From assembly GCA_938083445.1 (NCBI GenBank), contig CALKCP010000015.1:1-64000 (forward strand): a stretch of 64,000 bases of DNA, read 5' to 3'. Numbering within the stretch: position 1 is the first letter of the stretch; each line of letters begins with the position of its first letter. The position numbers were made by a program, and so were the translations under genes. A model generated the notes under the pieces. That model worked only from the letters and a program-made list of their open reading frames with translations. It did no database searches and was not told the DNA's origin. Origin of the DNA: an uncultured Ulvibacter sp. (GTDB lineage Bacteria; Bacteroidota; Bacteroidia; Flavobacteriales; Flavobacteriaceae). Positions 62,736 to 64,000 of this stretch are shown here, piece by piece.

Positions 62736-64000
62736 TTATAGTATTCCGTTAATTTTTTGAAAAATTTGCAGCGCATTGCCATCTGTGAGCCTAGAGATGG
62801 TGCTACAGCATTCCATCAAATAGTTATAGGTAGACGCATTAGCTGCTGGTTTATTTTCAAAACTCTTTAAAATCAAGCTATCATAATGACGGCAGCTACC
62901 ATTATAATGATTTTCAAAAGCGGTAGTATATGCGTCCAATAGAGTCGTTAAGATATTGTATCCCGCAATCTCCTTATCAACAACCTCTGTGCTTTGATAA
63001 ACCTTAGCAACAGAAATCTTTATAATATCATCGATTTGCGCTTTATAGCTGCTTTTATCGAGTAAGGCTTCGGGGAAATCTCCTTTTAAAATTGCTTCTT
63101 CATGTTCCAGAAAAATGGAAGCAGCTTCTGCAATTAGCGTGTTAATCGCCAAAGACCGGAGGTATGCCAATCGATCTGAAGCCATATTCAAACCATGGTA
63201 TTTTTCAGTATTAATACTGGAATGAACTAATTTAATTAGATATTCTAAAGCAAACTCTTCATCTATCAAGCCTAAATTGATACCATCTTCAAAATCAATA
63301 ATTGTGTAACAAATATCATCGGCCGCTTCAACGAGGTAGGCCAAAGGATGACGTACATAACTAAGTTCATTGTCCTTTCCTCTTTTTAGCAGTTCCAATT
63401 CTGAAGCTATGTTTTCAAAATATTCTTTTTCAGATTGAAAAACACCAAATTTTTTATCAGCTATATGTCTGGTAGGTTTCTTTGGAAGAGATTCTTTAGG
63501 ATACTTCGTAAAAGCCCCAAGGGTGGCGTACGATAATCGAAGTCCGCCTTCTACCCCGTTTTTTGTTTCTGTAACTATTTTAAAACCGTTTGCATTTCCT
63601 TCGTAATCAACTAAATCTTGGTATTCCCTATCGGTTAATTGTTCTTTAAATCGACGCCCGTTGCCATTTGCAAAATAATCTCCTATGGCTTTTTCACCAC
63701 TATGCCCAAAAGGAGGGTTGCCTATATCATGTGCCAAGGCAGCTGCGGCAACAATTGCCCCAAAATCATTAAACTGATACCCATGTGTTTTCCCGAGGGA
63801 TGGATATTTTTCTATAATGGCCTTACCTACTATTCTTCCCAAGGACCTCCCAACAACAGAGACTTCTAAGCTATGGGTCAATCGGGTATGCACAAAAGAG
63901 GTCTTTGACAATGGAATCACCTGCGTCTTGTCTTGCAGGCTCCTAAAAGCTGAAGAGAAAATTACGCGATCATAGTCAACCTCGAAACCCAATCTCGTCT
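62736..64000 (-). CDS. dgt: Deoxyguanosinetriphosphate triphosphohydrolase-like HD protein, N-terminus beyond window
   Basis: The frame stays open to the window edge; the ORF-track start (63992) is a TTG inside the protein, so the real start is off the right end. The visible 421 residues have the dNTPase core: FEVDYDRVIFSSAFRSLQDKTQV, HTRLTHSLEVS, and the HD metal site ALAHDIGNPPFGHSGEKA, with a later EAADDICYTIIDFEDGI holding further metal ligands. The family hydrolyses dNTPs to nucleoside and triphosphate, often under allosteric dNTP control. Substrate preference is not readable, so the gene name is by similarity. Confidence 0.9.
   Translation of the reverse strand, partial: TRLGFEVDYDRVIFSSAFRSLQDKTQVIPLSKTSFVHTRLTHSLEVSVVGRSLGRIVGKAIIEKYPSLGKTHGYQFNDFGAIVAAAALAHDIGNPPFGHSGEKAIGDYFANGNGRRFKEQLTDREYQDLVDYEGNANGFKIVTETKNGVEGGLRLSYATLGAFTKYPKESLPKKPTRHIADKKFGVFQSEKEYFENIASELELLKRGKDNELSYVRHPLAYLVEAADDICYTIIDFEDGINLGLIDEEFALEYLIKLVHSSINTEKYHGLNMASDRLAYLRSLAINTLIAEAASIFLEHEEAILKGDFPEALLDKSSYKAQIDDIIKISVAKVYQSTEVVDKEIAGYNILTTLLDAYTTAFENHYNGSCRHYDSLILKSFENKPAANASTYNYLMECCSTISRLTDGNALQIFQKINGIL

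Noticed and set aside
1-64000. CRISPR array, prophage, insertion sequence or defence island
   Set aside because: No regularly spaced repeats, transposase, integrase, phage or nuclease/defence genes were found in any frame.

Overview
The window comes from a Bacteroidota chromosome, most likely a marine member of the Flavobacteriaceae. The evidence is AT-rich DNA, promoters of the TTG-N19-TAnnTTTG type instead of -35/-10 boxes, few Shine-Dalgarno sequences, a type IX secretion (T9SS) sorting domain, an alternative complex III operon, and menaquinone-type prenyl synthesis. Nearly every gene is a recognisable chromosomal one. I saw no phage, insertion sequence, CRISPR array, defence island or plasmid gene.

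Layout. 1-3.0 kb (minus): start of the alternative complex III operon, actA and the 5' part of actB. 3.0-8.4 kb: a SPOR protein, a T9SS-domain remnant, then infB, nusA and rimP (minus) with a terminator-like hairpin just before rimP. 8.5-15.1 kb: a universal stress protein, an exported methyltransferase, tRNA-Gln, a large DUF2723 membrane protein, a NodB deacetylase and a thioredoxin-like protein lacking one active-site cysteine. 15.4-19.4 kb: a GH92 mannosidase lipoprotein with a glycosylasparaginase, which together suit breakdown of high-mannose N-glycans on Asn. 19.5-25.7 kb: polA, rplM-rpsI and rpsB-tsf. 25.7-28.9 kb (minus): a TPR histidine kinase, a LuxR-type response regulator and a retropepsin-like protein. 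29-34.6 kb: tatD, ansA, tRNA-Ser, an ExbB/ExbD energising module and a beta-barrel protein.

34.6-48.2 kb (mostly minus): rpoN with a coupled membrane gene, asnS, an MMPL/RND transporter, pyrH-frr, the 2-oxoglutarate dehydrogenase genes sucA and odhB, and a polyprenyl synthase. 48.4-55.1 kb: a complete tetR-tolC-adaptor-RND efflux operon whose promoter sits inside a perfect palindrome, a strong candidate for autoregulation. 55.1-60 kb: aspS, a small membrane protein, a cold-shock protein, tadA and dxs. 60-64 kb (minus): a T9SS-sorted M36 metalloprotease and a dGTPase-like gene cut by the window edge.

I did not find a clearly new multi-gene system. The best leads are regulatory (the efflux operator and the rimP leader hairpin) and glycobiological (DUF2723 resembling TMEM260, and the GH92/glycosylasparaginase pair with its hexosaminidase-like tail). 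Several ORF-track starts are TTG codons; I moved these to the next convincing ATG. Residue positions are approximate, and all family calls are from reading the protein sequence without database searches.
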